Below the pieces are notes generated by a model. It saw only the letters and a program-made list of their open reading frames with translations. It made no database searches and was not told the DNA's origin. The position numbers were made by a program, and so were the translations under genes. Shown in pieces: positions 19,968 to 28,689 of a stretch of 64,000 bases of DNA. The first letter of the stretch is position 1. Each line of letters starts with the position of its first letter. The DNA is taken from NCBI RefSeq assembly GCF_000424285.1, contig NZ_AUJP01000019.1:41889-105888 (forward strand), read 5' to 3'. Source of the stretch: Butyrivibrio sp. MB2005 (lineage in GTDB: Bacteria > Bacillota > Clostridia > Lachnospirales > Lachnospiraceae).

Positions 19968-20008
19968 TAAATGGACTAAGCCGGTCAATCACAGGAGATC
20001 CTTTTTCA

Positions 20009-20611
20009 ATGAACGAAAAGTTTTTTGACTTAAAGAAAGAAAAACAGGACCGAATCATCAATGCGGCGCTTAAGGCTTTTGCCTTGGGTGGATATATGCA
20101 TGCGAGCACTGATGATATAGTGAGAATGGCCGGAATTAGTAAGGGGTTAATTTTTCATTATTTCGAAACCAAGCTGGGGTTATATCAATTCGTCTACGAT
20201 TACAGCACTCGTGTAATTAATATTGAGATCAACACGGGTATTTCCAAGGATGAGACAGACTTTTTTTCAATTAGGGAGGAAATAGAGAAGGTACTTGCAA
20301 CTTGTATGAAGCAGTATCCTTACATTCAGCTGTTTTTATACAGTGCAGCCAGAGAAGATACTCCCGAAGCTGCAACAGCCATACTCCCTGCAAGAGAGGC
20401 TTATGAGGCGAATATCAGAAACATCCTGGACAGAGGCGATATAACAAGATTTAAGCAGAGTGCCAACTATGAGCTGGTTGAGAATATAGTGAGCATGACC
20501 AAGGAAGGAGTGCTGAAAGGCAGGTTTAGGGAGGGCGATTTCAGAGCGGATGATTACCTTGCGGAAGTCATCAGATATCTGGAAATGCTAAGAGTTTTGA
20601 CATACGACTGA
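20009..20611 (+). CDS. TetR/AcrR family transcriptional regulator
   Basis: A 200-residue regulator. The N-terminal DNA-binding domain is clear: KKEKQDRIINAALKAFALGG, then STDDIVRMAGISKGLIFHYF with the recognition helix, then ETKLGLYQFVYDY. The C-terminal ligand-binding domain is helical and unassigned. The ATG at 20009, with AGGAG upstream, was preferred over 19958 because that start lies inside the promoter. The gene is divergent from the acidic membrane protein and 55 bases upstream of the PfkB-like gene, so either could be its target. The SKGLIFHYFETK wording is typical of Clostridial TetR proteins, whose ligands are mostly unknown. Confidence 0.9.
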   Translation: MNEKFFDLKKEKQDRIINAALKAFALGGYMHASTDDIVRMAGISKGLIFHYFETKLGLYQFVYDYSTRVINIEINTGISKDETDFFSIREEIEKVLATCMKQYPYIQLFLYSAAREDTPEAATAILPAREAYEANIRNILDRGDITRFKQSANYELVENIVSMTKEGVLKGRFREGDFRADDYLAEVIRYLEMLRVLTYD

Positions 20612-20666
20612 TTACCGAAGAAGCGTCAATTAGCCGGATTTTTCCGGAACAATAAGGAGGCACAAA

Positions 20667-21593
20667 ATGGGTAAATTTGTGGTTGCAGGTATCACACAGG
20701 TTGAAACGATTGTCAGAGTGGACAAGGTTCCGATAACTTACGCTCCGTTAACTACCGAGGTCAATTCCATTTACACTGGTCTTGGAGGAGATGCTTACAA
20801 TGAATCCCTTGCACTCAGATGGCTTGGAGATGAAGTTGAATTCATGTCCATCATAGGCCGTGACAGGTCTGTAGAGGAGCTTAATCCGCCCGGAAACAAG
20901 ATTCATTTATCAACGAATTACGTTGTACAGATGATGGAAGAGACTCCTAACTGTGTCATCCTTTATGATAAGGACAGACAGAAGCAGATATTTGAGGACA
21001 TCAAGGATCTGCGTGATAAGGTATATGATATGTCCATGTTTGCTCCGCTTGCAGGATGGGCTGACATGATGGTTCTTGCAAATGCTAACTTCTGCAGACC
21101 TTTTGCTGTGGCAGCTGCCGAGCATGGCAAGAAGCTTGCTGTCAATATTCGTAATTTCTGCAGAGAGAAGGAGAAGTACAACAGGGAGTTCCTTGATGCA
21201 GCTTCTATCCTTTATTTTTCAGACGATCAGCTTGAAGAGGATCCTTATGATTTCATAAGAGGAATCAGTAAGACCTACGGAACAGAGATCATCATCATGG
21301 GCCGCGGCTCAAAGGGTGTTATCCTGTTCGATAAAAAAGGTGAATTCATCGCTGATTATAAGACAGTTAAAACTAATGAGATCGTTAATACTGTCGGCGC
21401 AGGTAATGCGTTGTTTGCATGTTTCCTTCACTACTATCAGGAGACAGGCGATTCTGTAAATGCTATTAAGAATGCGCTTCTGTTCTCATCCTACAAGATT
21501 GGTTATATGGGAACATCCAAAGGTTTCATGACAACAGAGCAGATGGAGCAGTGGAGAAATCTGATCTGGGGTATTCGCGACAACGGACTATAA
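20667..21593 (+). CDS. PfkB-family carbohydrate kinase homologue lacking the catalytic Asp
   Basis: A 308-residue protein of the ribokinase/PfkB fold. Matching parts are the N-terminal VVAGITQVETIV strand, the GGDAYNESLALRWLG substrate segment, and the C-terminal signature region. That signature reads NTVGAGNALFACFL (about residues 241-254), where the family consensus has DTxGAGDxF. Asn247 therefore replaces the Asp that acts as catalytic base. The codon AAT at 21405-21407 is unambiguous. Either activity is altered or the protein senses a sugar rather than phosphorylating it. It precedes malQ, lacI and a solute-binding protein, which points to carbohydrate use. AAGGAGG precedes the start. Confidence 0.82.
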   Translation: MGKFVVAGITQVETIVRVDKVPITYAPLTTEVNSIYTGLGGDAYNESLALRWLGDEVEFMSIIGRDRSVEELNPPGNKIHLSTNYVVQMMEETPNCVILYDKDRQKQIFEDIKDLRDKVYDMSMFAPLAGWADMMVLANANFCRPFAVAAAEHGKKLAVNIRNFCREKEKYNREFLDAASILYFSDDQLEEDPYDFIRGISKTYGTEIIIMGRGSKGVILFDKKGEFIADYKTVKTNEIVNTVGAGNALFACFLHYYQETGDSVNAIKNALLFSSYKIGYMGTSKGFMTTEQMEQWRNLIWGIRDNGL

Positions 21594-21702
21594 AAAGATG
21601 CTGTCATCATGGGCAGGTGGCAATTTAAAGAGCGTCTTCGTAGTTTTCGCGTGCTAATTTTTGGTAATACTAAATTTACATATATAAGAAGGACAAAATG
21701 AA

Positions 21703-23238
21703 ATGGCAAAGAAAGTAAAGAACACAAGAAAATGCGGCGTGCTTATGCCCATTTTCAGCCTTCCGTCAAAGTACGGGATCGGCACATTTTCCAAGGAAGC
21801 ATACGAGTATGTAGATTTCCTTGCAGACGCAGGTCAGAGTTACTGGCAGCTTCTGCCTCTTGGACCTACAAGCTACGGAGATTCTCCGTATCAGTCATTC
21901 TCAACCTATGCAGGCAATCCCTATTTTGTGGATCTTGAGAAGCTCGTCGAGGAGGGCTATCTTAAGGCTGCAGATCTTGAGAAGGTTAATTTTGGAACAG
22001 ATCCTGAGCACGTTGATTATGAGCGTCTTTTCAAGAACCGTTATGTTGTTTTGGAGACAGCTTATGTGAACAGCGGTCTTTCAGAAAACAGTAAGAAAAA
22101 ACCAAAGGCAGAGCTTAAGAAAGAGTTCGATGCTTTTGTTAAGGAGAACGCAGACTGGTTAGAGGATTATGCTCTTTATATGTCCCTTAAGATGCGCTAC
22201 GACGGTCTTAGCTGGGTTGAGTGGCCAGAGGGAATTCGCCTCAGGAAAAAGAAGGATCTTGATGAAGCAAAGAAGAAATATGCTGATAAGATAGGTCTTC
22301 ACAAGTTCATCCAGTTCCTGTTCATGAAGCAGTGGTTTGAGCTTAAGACTTATGCTAACAGCAAGGGAATAGACATTATCGGTGACATCCCGATCTATGT
22401 GGCATTTGACTCCGCAGATACATGGGCAAATCCTAAGCTTTTCCAGCTGGATAAGAAAAATCTTCCGATAGCGGTTGCAGGATGCCCGCCCGATGCTTTT
22501 TCAAGAACAGGTCAGCTCTGGGGTAATCCGCTCTATAAGTGGGACTATCACGAAGAGACAGGCTTTAAGTGGTGGATTTCAAGAATCCGCGGCTGCTACA
22601 AGCTCTACGACGTTATCAGAATCGATCATTTCAGAGGTTTTGATGAGTATTATTCAATTCCTTACGGTGATCCCACAGCTGAGAACGGTGAGTGGGTAAA
22701 GGGACCCGGCTATAAACTTTTTGAAGTGATGAAGAAGGAACTTGGTAATATCAGAGTCATCGCTGAGGATCTTGGATACCTCACACCTTCCGTAATTGCC
22801 CTTGTTAAAAAGACCGGATTCCCCGGAATGAAGATTCTTCAATTTGCATTTGATGCAAGGGAAGAGAGCGATTATCTGCCTCACAACTATGTGAAGAACA
22901 GTATCGTATATACAGGAACTCATGATAACGACACAACACTTGGATGGTACAAGACTATTCCGAGAACAGATAAGGCTTTTGCAAAGAAGTATCTGAACCT
23001 TAAGTCAAACAAGAATGTGACCTGGGAATTCATCAGAGCTACTTTCATGAGCGTATCAGATACAGCCATTATCCCTATGCAGGATTATCTTGAACTTGGA
23101 AGCGAAGCAAGAATCAACACTCCTTCCACTCTTGGTAAAAACTGGACATGGCGCATGAAGAGTGATGCTCTTTCACCCGAGCTAGCCGAGAAGATGAAGG
23201 ATATGGCAAAGACCTACGGAAGATGTGCAAATGTCTAA
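21703..23238 (+). CDS. malQ: 4-alpha-glucanotransferase (amylomaltase)
   Basis: Transfers alpha-1,4-glucan segments between maltodextrins, releasing glucose; GH77 family, cytosolic. The family start is clear (CGVLMPIFSLPSKYGIGTF), followed by SYWQLLPLGPTSYGDSPYQSFS. The catalytic region includes RIDHFRGF with the nucleophile Asp, AEDLG with the acid/base Glu, and GTHDNDTT with the third acidic residue. Length (511) is normal. The ATG at 21703 lies after AGAAGGAC; an ATG five bases earlier gives only a six-codon ORF. The last eight bases overlap the start of the LacI regulator, implying translational coupling and control by that regulator. Confidence 0.96.
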   Translation: MAKKVKNTRKCGVLMPIFSLPSKYGIGTFSKEAYEYVDFLADAGQSYWQLLPLGPTSYGDSPYQSFSTYAGNPYFVDLEKLVEEGYLKAADLEKVNFGTDPEHVDYERLFKNRYVVLETAYVNSGLSENSKKKPKAELKKEFDAFVKENADWLEDYALYMSLKMRYDGLSWVEWPEGIRLRKKKDLDEAKKKYADKIGLHKFIQFLFMKQWFELKTYANSKGIDIIGDIPIYVAFDSADTWANPKLFQLDKKNLPIAVAGCPPDAFSRTGQLWGNPLYKWDYHEETGFKWWISRIRGCYKLYDVIRIDHFRGFDEYYSIPYGDPTAENGEWVKGPGYKLFEVMKKELGNIRVIAEDLGYLTPSVIALVKKTGFPGMKILQFAFDAREESDYLPHNYVKNSIVYTGTHDNDTTLGWYKTIPRTDKAFAKKYLNLKSNKNVTWEFIRATFMSVSDTAIIPMQDYLELGSEARINTPSTLGKNWTWRMKSDALSPELAEKMKDMAKTYGRCANV

Positions 23239-24274
23239 GATTACTATAGTTGATGTTGCGAGACTGTCAGGCGTCGGCGTCAGTACAGTCTCCCGCGTCA
23301 TCAACGGGCATGTGGATGTAAGTGCCAAAACAAGAGAGAAAGTCCTTTCAGTTATAAAGGAAACAGGATATGTTCCAAATGACAGTGCCAGAAACCTGAA
23401 GCGTACAGATGCAAAGTGTATCGGCGTTGTCATTAAAGGAATAACCAATCCTTTTTTCACACCTATGATCGATATCCTTGAAAAGGAGATAGACAGGCAG
23501 AATTATGCTCTTGTCCTTCGACATGCAGGCGCTGAAGAGGACGAAGCAGACGTAGCTCTTGAGCTTGAAAATGAAAAGCGACTAAGGGGAATTATTTTCC
23601 TTGGAGGCGGCACGGAGCAGTCAAGGCAAAAGCTGCAGGAACTTAAAGTTCCCGCAGTTTTCTCTACGATAGGCGCTACTCTCCTTGAAGAAAATTCCAC
23701 AGCAGAATATTCTACGGTTTCTGTTGATGACAGACTTGAAGCAAGACATATAACTCAATATCTTATGAATCTTGGGCACACCAATATAGCCATAATAACC
23801 GAGGCTATGGGAAGGCGCTCTGTCGGACACCTTCGTCTGGAAGGATATCGTGATGCTTTTGTCATGAGGAAGATTCCTGTTGATGAAGGGAATATTTTTT
23901 ATGTGGATCAGACCATGGAGCATTTCTCAGTGGAGAATGGCTATAGAACCACCCAGAGAATTATTGAGTCGGGAAAAGATATATCAGCAATTTTCTGCGT
24001 GACAGATCTTTTGGCAATAGGTGCCATGAGAGCAATAGCGGATGCGGGACTAAGAGTTCCCGAAGATATCAGTGTTTGCGGTTTTGATGGAATGGAGATA
24101 GGAAGATATTCCAATCCCAGACTTACGACCATAAGCCAGCCACTGGATCAGATTTCCAGGGAGACGGTTAAGCTTCTGTTTGACATTATTGAGTCCAGGA
24201 GCAGTCACAGACATATCGTTTTTCCGGGAGAGTTATTTATAGGCGAATCGACAATCAAGCATTTCGTAGAATAA
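23231..24274 (+). CDS. LacI family transcriptional regulator
   Basis: A 347-residue repressor-type regulator. The N-terminal HTH and hinge are canonical (KITIVDVARLSGVGVSTVSRV then NGHVDVSAKTREKV), followed by a periplasmic-binding-protein-like sugar domain with IGVVIKGITNPFF, FCVTDLLAIGAM and ICGFDGMEIGRYSNP-type segments. The ATG at 23231 has GGAAG seven bases upstream and overlaps malQ by eight bases. The context of malQ before it and a solute-binding lipoprotein ten bases after it suggests a maltodextrin or related oligosaccharide ligand, which is an inference. A GTG at 23225 is the alternative start. Confidence 0.93.
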   Translation: MSKITIVDVARLSGVGVSTVSRVINGHVDVSAKTREKVLSVIKETGYVPNDSARNLKRTDAKCIGVVIKGITNPFFTPMIDILEKEIDRQNYALVLRHAGAEEDEADVALELENEKRLRGIIFLGGGTEQSRQKLQELKVPAVFSTIGATLLEENSTAEYSTVSVDDRLEARHITQYLMNLGHTNIAIITEAMGRRSVGHLRLEGYRDAFVMRKIPVDEGNIFYVDQTMEHFSVENGYRTTQRIIESGKDISAIFCVTDLLAIGAMRAIADAGLRVPEDISVCGFDGMEIGRYSNPRLTTISQPLDQISRETVKLLFDIIESRSSHRHIVFPGELFIGESTIKHFVE

Positions 24275-24284
24275 TGAGGCTTTT

Positions 24285-25856
24285 ATGAGGGGAAGCTACA
24301 TTAAGAAAATCATCAGTGTTTTATTGGCGGCAGTACTTGTAGTGTCGTGCGTGGGCTGCGGCCTTTTTGGCGGCGAAGATACCTTCGATCCCAATGAAGC
24401 CAATACTAACTACATTACCTGCATGGTCTGGGACCGCGGAGATATGGCTGAGGGCGTAGGTTATGATGACAATGCGCTGGCAGTATGGATAAGGGAACAG
24501 GTTTTAAAAGAAACCGGAGTCGAGGTTCATTTTACCGCCATAAAAAGAGAAAATACCAATGAAACTGTTCAGGAAATGATCGATGAAGGAACTGCACCTG
24601 ACATAGTTTTTTCTTACTCCAAATCTCTTTTTGGAAAACTGGCAGGCATGGGACAGATATCCGACCTGACAGAGGCTTATAAGAATTATGGCAAGGACAT
24701 TTCGAAGAACATCGGTGAACTGCAGAAGATGGGACAGTACAATGACCTGCAGGCAGCCATCGTAAAGCACAGAGGCTTTGTGATGCCAAGGCATGTGGCA
24801 TATGTCAGAAGAGACTGGTGTGAAGCTCTTGGAATGAATGAGCCTACTAATAAGGAAGAGCTTGAGAAATACCTCTACGCCGTGAAAGAAAAGAATCCCG
24901 GCGGAGTGGATGACGTTATACCCTGGGCTATGGGCGGTACGGTTAACTCAGAGAAGGCCTACAACAGTTTTGTTGGATCATTTATCGAAGAGCTAAGTCC
25001 CAGGGACTCATATCTTTACTCGGAAAGATTTTTGGTTCTTACAGATGAAGCAAATATAGGACTTAAGGAGCTTAACAGGTACTACAAAGATGGGCTTATA
25101 AGTCTGGATTTTGCTGCGGATAAAGATAATGAAAAATACATTGAGGATATAAGGAGCGGCAGGGTTGGATTTTTCGTGGATGATAACACTGCACCCTTCA
25201 GTCTTTTTGCTGAACTGAATAAGAATGAAGGTCATATCTGCTTTGATCCTGTTATGTGTTTTGATCTTCCGAATGGCGGATACAGGAATGTCTGTGAGCC
25301 TTCAACCGGACTTTATATCATGGTTCCAAACAGAAGTAAGGACAAGGTAGATGCGGTAATGAAGTACCTCAATTGGCTTGCGGTTACTGAGAATGCTGTG
25401 AATGTTGCATTTACGCCGGATCATACACTTACGGATGAGGGTGCACCGAGGGATTTATCAGGCGATGAGCTTAATGAAAATAAATATCCCGGAACACCAA
25501 TTGACTACAGTATTGTTAATAATCTGTTTTTTGAAAATGACAGGGAAAAACAGGTTTCGACCTGGGCTTACGGGTCCGATTGGGCAGACAGGGAGTGGTT
25601 TGAGAAATTCTATGATGTATGTACCGCGGACAATTACTTTTTCCTGACAAGTAATGTATTTCTGGAGCCTGAGGCCGATTATCAGACAAATATTGATAAG
25701 ATGCTGGTTGAATACGCATATAATCTGATATGCTGTAATCCCTTGGATTTTGATGGTGAAAGGGTCTACGAGGAAGCAAAGCTCATGGATAATGGACTTG
25801 GACAGATTCTGGATGAGAGAGCTGCATATTTTGATAATGGAATGATTAAATACTAG
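24285..25856 (+). CDS. Extracellular solute-binding lipoprotein (ABC type)
   Basis: A 523-residue lipoprotein of the family 1 solute-binding type used for oligosaccharide uptake in Clostridia. A signal peptide (KKIISVLLAAVLVVSC) ends in the lipobox VGCG near residue 25. The mature protein has the two-lobe pattern, with VHFTAIKRENTNETVQEMI, GTAPDIVFSY, and a hinge near VMPRHVAYVRRDW, then PSTGLYIMVPNRSKDKVDAVMKYLNWL. It follows lacI by ten bases. No ABC permease or ATPase gene lies in the window, so it must work with permeases encoded elsewhere or act as a sensor. The weak ribosome site (AATGAGG) fits coupling to lacI. Confidence 0.88.
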   Translation: MRGSYIKKIISVLLAAVLVVSCVGCGLFGGEDTFDPNEANTNYITCMVWDRGDMAEGVGYDDNALAVWIREQVLKETGVEVHFTAIKRENTNETVQEMIDEGTAPDIVFSYSKSLFGKLAGMGQISDLTEAYKNYGKDISKNIGELQKMGQYNDLQAAIVKHRGFVMPRHVAYVRRDWCEALGMNEPTNKEELEKYLYAVKEKNPGGVDDVIPWAMGGTVNSEKAYNSFVGSFIEELSPRDSYLYSERFLVLTDEANIGLKELNRYYKDGLISLDFAADKDNEKYIEDIRSGRVGFFVDDNTAPFSLFAELNKNEGHICFDPVMCFDLPNGGYRNVCEPSTGLYIMVPNRSKDKVDAVMKYLNWLAVTENAVNVAFTPDHTLTDEGAPRDLSGDELNENKYPGTPIDYSIVNNLFFENDREKQVSTWAYGSDWADREWFEKFYDVCTADNYFFLTSNVFLEPEADYQTNIDKMLVEYAYNLICCNPLDFDGERVYEEAKLMDNGLGQILDERAAYFDNGMIKY

Positions 25857-25879
25857 ATATTTTAAGGGAGGACAAAATT

Positions 25880-26431
25880 ATGGCAAACATAGCAATTTTT
25901 CTTGCAAACGGATTCGAGGAAATAGAGGCTCTTACTGTGGTTGACCTCTGCAGAAGAGCGGGCCTTACTATAGATATGGTATCTGTAACGGATTCACTTC
26001 AGGTTACAGGTTCCCATGGAATCGAAGTGAAGGCTGATAAGGTTATAGATGACCTTGATTTTGATGCAATGGATATGCTGGTTCTTCCCGGAGGAATGCC
26101 CGGAACAACTAATCTTGAGAATACAGAAAAGCTTATGGAGAATATCTGTGCCTTTGACAGCAAGGGTAAATTCATAAGTGCTATCTGCGCAGCTCCGGGA
26201 GTGTTCGGAAGAGCAGGACTCCTTCAGGGCAAAAAAGCCTGCGTTTTCCCGGGACTTGAGGGCGAGCTTAAGGGTGCCGATGTTCAGATGAGCGAGACCA
26301 CGGTAGACGGTCACATACTTACCAGCAGAGGCATGGGTACAGCCATGGCTTTCGGACTTGCAATCGTAGAGCGCTTCTGCGGCAAGGAAACTGCAGATGA
26401 GCTTGGCAAAAAGGTTGTATATAAACTCTGA
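25880..26431 (+). CDS. DJ-1/PfpI family protein
   Basis: A 183-residue protein of the DJ-1/ThiJ/PfpI superfamily, closest in pattern to the DJ-1 (YajL-like) group. N-terminal IAIFLANGFEEIEAL includes the conserved Glu next to the reactive cysteine. The nucleophile elbow is SAICAAPGVFGRAGL, and VLPGGMPGTTNL and LTSRGMGTAMAFGLAIVE are typical. Proposed roles in this group (oxidative-stress sensing, glyoxalase or deglycase activity) are debated, so no reaction is assigned. The start follows AAGGGAGG. It is 23 bases after the solute-binding protein and 20 bases before the CYTH gene, so the three may share a transcript. Confidence 0.92.
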   Translation: MANIAIFLANGFEEIEALTVVDLCRRAGLTIDMVSVTDSLQVTGSHGIEVKADKVIDDLDFDAMDMLVLPGGMPGTTNLENTEKLMENICAFDSKGKFISAICAAPGVFGRAGLLQGKKACVFPGLEGELKGADVQMSETTVDGHILTSRGMGTAMAFGLAIVERFCGKETADELGKKVVYKL

Positions 26432-26451
26432 TCTCTTGATGAGGATATGTA

Positions 26452-26985
26452 ATGGGCGTTGAGATAGAGAGAAAATTCACGGTTAAGGAGCTCCCGAAGG
26501 ATCTTGAGCAGTATCCGGTTCATATTATTGAGCAGGGGTATCTGAGCGTTGTTCCCGCAATAAGGGTCAGACGTGAGGATGAGCGCTTCTATATGACCTA
26601 CAAAAGTCATAAGGATTTTGGTAAGGCTGACGGCGGGTCCTCCGTGTCAGGGGATATAGGGAAGACAGAATATAACCTACCTCTTGATAAAGATTCTTAC
26701 GAGCATCTGGTGGCAAAAGCAGACGGAAATGTTATTTCAAAAAAGAGATATATTATTCCTATTAATAAAGATGCTTTTGATTCATCGGATGATAAGCTTC
26801 AGAAGGTAATGGATTCCCTCAAGATAGAACTTGATGTGTTTGAAGGGAAGTTCGAGGGACGAATCCTTGCAGAAGTAGAGTTTCCTGATGAGGAGACGGC
26901 AGCAGCCTACAAGCCGGCAGACTGGTTTGATGAGGATGTCACGGGAGATGTGAGATACAGTAATGCTCACATGAGTACCGAGTAA
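26452..26985 (+). CDS. CYTH domain protein
   Basis: A 177-residue protein of the CYTH superfamily (class IV adenylate cyclase / thiamine triphosphatase fold). The signature EIERKFTV opens the protein at residue 4, as in bacterial CYTH proteins. Charged strands lining the tunnel follow: IRVRREDERFYMTYKS, KTEYNLPLDKD, KKRYIIPI, IELDVFEGKFEGRILAEVEFPDEE and DVTGDVRYSNAHMS. Such proteins bind triphosphate-containing substrates or polyphosphate with divalent metal; most bacterial members are inorganic triphosphatases. The start is an ATG with a GATGAGGA upstream element, 20 bases after the DJ-1 gene. Confidence 0.92.
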   Translation: MGVEIERKFTVKELPKDLEQYPVHIIEQGYLSVVPAIRVRREDERFYMTYKSHKDFGKADGGSSVSGDIGKTEYNLPLDKDSYEHLVAKADGNVISKKRYIIPINKDAFDSSDDKLQKVMDSLKIELDVFEGKFEGRILAEVEFPDEETAAAYKPADWFDEDVTGDVRYSNAHMSTE

Positions 26986-27018
26986 ATCAGGTAAAAAATT
27001 AGTTGTGGAAATTGATAC

Positions 27019-27076
27019 CGACCTATGTTATAATCGTTAGGCGATTGTGCCTAATGATTTTGGCATAGGTCGTTTT
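27019..27076 (+). promoter_or_regulatory. Nested inverted repeats in the tig leader
   Basis: An outer 9-bp repeat (CGACCTATG at 27019-27027 with CATAGGTCG at 27064-27072) encloses an inner 8-bp hairpin (27035-27042 with 27049-27056), followed by TTTT. The outer left arm overlaps the -15 region of the extended -10 promoter of tig. It may terminate the upstream transcript and/or form a leader structure. Confidence 0.5.
27026..27034 (+). promoter_or_regulatory. Extended -10 promoter of tig
   Basis: TGTTATAAT at 27026-27034 is a perfect extended -10. No good -35 lies 17 bases upstream. The start codon is about 120 bases downstream, so a long leader is expected. Confidence 0.5.
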
Positions 27077-27162
27077 ACATAGATAAAAACAGCACAATAA
27101 GAGTTGTGTAAATATTTTTATGTTTTAGTTCAGATATGTATTTATAGGAGGAAGTAAACTTA

Positions 27163-28611
27163 ATGAGCGTATCAGTAGAAAAGCTCGAGAAGAGCATGGC
27201 TAAGCTTACAATCGAAGTTGCAGCAGCTGACTTTGATAAAGCAATCGACAAAGTTTTCAACAAGCAGAAGTCTAAGATCCAGATCCCTGGATTCCGTAAG
27301 GGTAAGGCTCCCCGTCATATGATCGAGCGTATGTACGGCAAGGAGATTTTCTTCGAGGATGCAGCTAATGAGCTGATCAACCAGGAATATCCCAAGGCAG
27401 TTGATGAGTGCGGCGAGGACGTTGTTTCCAATCCTGATATCGATGTTACACAGATCGAGGCAGGCAAGCCTTTCATCTTCACAGCTACAGTAGCACTTAA
27501 GCCTGAGGTTAAGCTTGGTAAGTACAAGGGCGTATCTGTTGAGAAGGCAGACCTTGATGTTACTGAGGACGAGATCAATGCTGAGATCGACCAGGAGAGA
27601 AGCAGAAATGCAAGAACAATCGAGGTTACAGATCGTAAGGTTCAGAACGATGATATCGTAACTCTTGATTTCGAGGGATTTGTTGACGGTGTTGCATTCG
27701 AAGGCGGCAAGGGCACAGATTATCCTCTTACAATCGGTTCAGGTTCATTCATTCCCGGTTTTGAGGAGCAGCTCGTTGGATTTGAAATCGGTCAGGAAGG
27801 CGACGTTAACGTTAAGTTCCCTGAGGATTATCATTCAGAGGATCTTGCAGGTAAGGACGCTACATTCAAGTGCACAGTTAAGAGCATCAAGGTAAGAGAG
27901 CTTCCTGAGCTTAATGATGAGTTTGCAAGCGATGTTTCTGAGTTTGAGACAGTTGCGGAGTATAAAGAAGACGTTAAGAAGAAGCTTACAGAGCGTAAAG
28001 AGGCTGAGGCTAAGGCTAAGAAGGAAGATCAGGCTGTTAAGGCTGTAATCGAGGATTCTGAGATGGAGCTTCCTGAGAAGATGATCGAGACTCAGCAGCG
28101 TCAGATCGTTAACGATTTCGCTCAGAGACTTCAGTATCAGGGCATGGATATGAATCAGTATATGCAGTACACAGGCAATACTGTTGACCAGCTCCTTGAG
28201 CAGGTTAAGCCCCAGGCTGTTGAGCGCATCCAGTCAAGACTTGTTCTTGAGGCAGTTGCAGCAGCTGAGAAGCTTGAAGCTACTGAGGAAGAAGTTGATG
28301 AAGAGCTTAAGAAGATGGCTGATCAGTACAAGATGGAGATTGAGAAGCTTAAGGAGCTCATGGGCGAGCGTGAGATCAAGACTCTTAAGGATGACCTTGC
28401 AGTTCAGAAGGCAGCTAAGTTCCTTGTAGACAATGCAAAGGAGTCAGCTGCTAAGAAGACAACAAAGAAGGCAGCAGCTAAGAAGGACGATGATGAAGCT
28501 GAGGAGAAGCCGAAGCGCACACGTAAGACTGCAGCTAAGAAGGACGACGAGACAGCAGAGGAGAAGCCGAAGCGTACTCGTAAGACAACAAAGAAGGCAG
28601 ATGAGGAATAA
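27163..28611 (+). CDS. tig: Trigger factor with a repeated Lys/Glu-rich C-terminal tail
   Basis: The ribosome-associated chaperone and peptidyl-prolyl isomerase that shields nascent chains. The N-terminal ribosome-binding domain contains the signature IPGFRKGKAPRHMIERMYG (near residue 45). The FKBP-type domain is DDIVTLDFEGFVDGVAFEGG through the ASDVSEFETVAEYKEDV region. The C-terminal substrate arms end near residue 425. A tail of about 58 residues then follows, including two nearly identical 19-residue units (AAKKDD-EAEEKPKRTRKT type) encoded by a 57-bp tandem repeat. This tail is not part of the classical protein, whose length is about 430. AGGAGG precedes the start. tig is followed by clpP and clpX, the usual bacterial order. 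Confidence 0.96.
   Translation: MSVSVEKLEKSMAKLTIEVAAADFDKAIDKVFNKQKSKIQIPGFRKGKAPRHMIERMYGKEIFFEDAANELINQEYPKAVDECGEDVVSNPDIDVTQIEAGKPFIFTATVALKPEVKLGKYKGVSVEKADLDVTEDEINAEIDQERSRNARTIEVTDRKVQNDDIVTLDFEGFVDGVAFEGGKGTDYPLTIGSGSFIPGFEEQLVGFEIGQEGDVNVKFPEDYHSEDLAGKDATFKCTVKSIKVRELPELNDEFASDVSEFETVAEYKEDVKKKLTERKEAEAKAKKEDQAVKAVIEDSEMELPEKMIETQQRQIVNDFAQRLQYQGMDMNQYMQYTGNTVDQLLEQVKPQAVERIQSRLVLEAVAAAEKLEATEEEVDEELKKMADQYKMEIEKLKELMGEREIKTLKDDLAVQKAAKFLVDNAKESAAKKTTKKAAAKKDDDEAEEKPKRTRKTAAKKDDETAEEKPKRTRKTTKKADEE
28474..28587 (+). repeat. 57-bp tandem repeat, two copies, in tig
   Basis: Copies at 28474-28530 and 28531-28587 are in frame and nearly identical. Each encodes 19 residues mixing Lys-Lys, Asp/Glu and the RTRKT segment. 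It looks like a recent duplication in the tail of trigger factor. Confidence 0.8.
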
Positions 28612-28626
28612 TGTTTCCTTTAAGAG

Positions 28627-28654
28627 GACCCGGTACAGATGTGCCGGGTCTTTT
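28627..28654 (+). terminator. Terminator after tig
   Basis: A 10-bp stem with one G-U pair joins 28627-28636 and 28641-28650 around an AGAT loop, followed by TTTT. It separates tig from clpP, which has its own promoter just downstream. Confidence 0.8.
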
Positions 28655-28660
28655 GCGTGG

Positions 28661-28689
28661 TTGCTAAATAAACTCTTTGTGGGTATAAT
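28661..28689 (+). promoter_or_regulatory. Candidate clpP-clpX promoter
   Basis: TTGCTA at 28661-28666 and consensus TATAAT at 28684-28689 with a 17-base spacer. The predicted start is about 38 bases before clpP. No CtsR-type GGTCAAA repeat and no CIRCE element is present. Confidence 0.65.
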
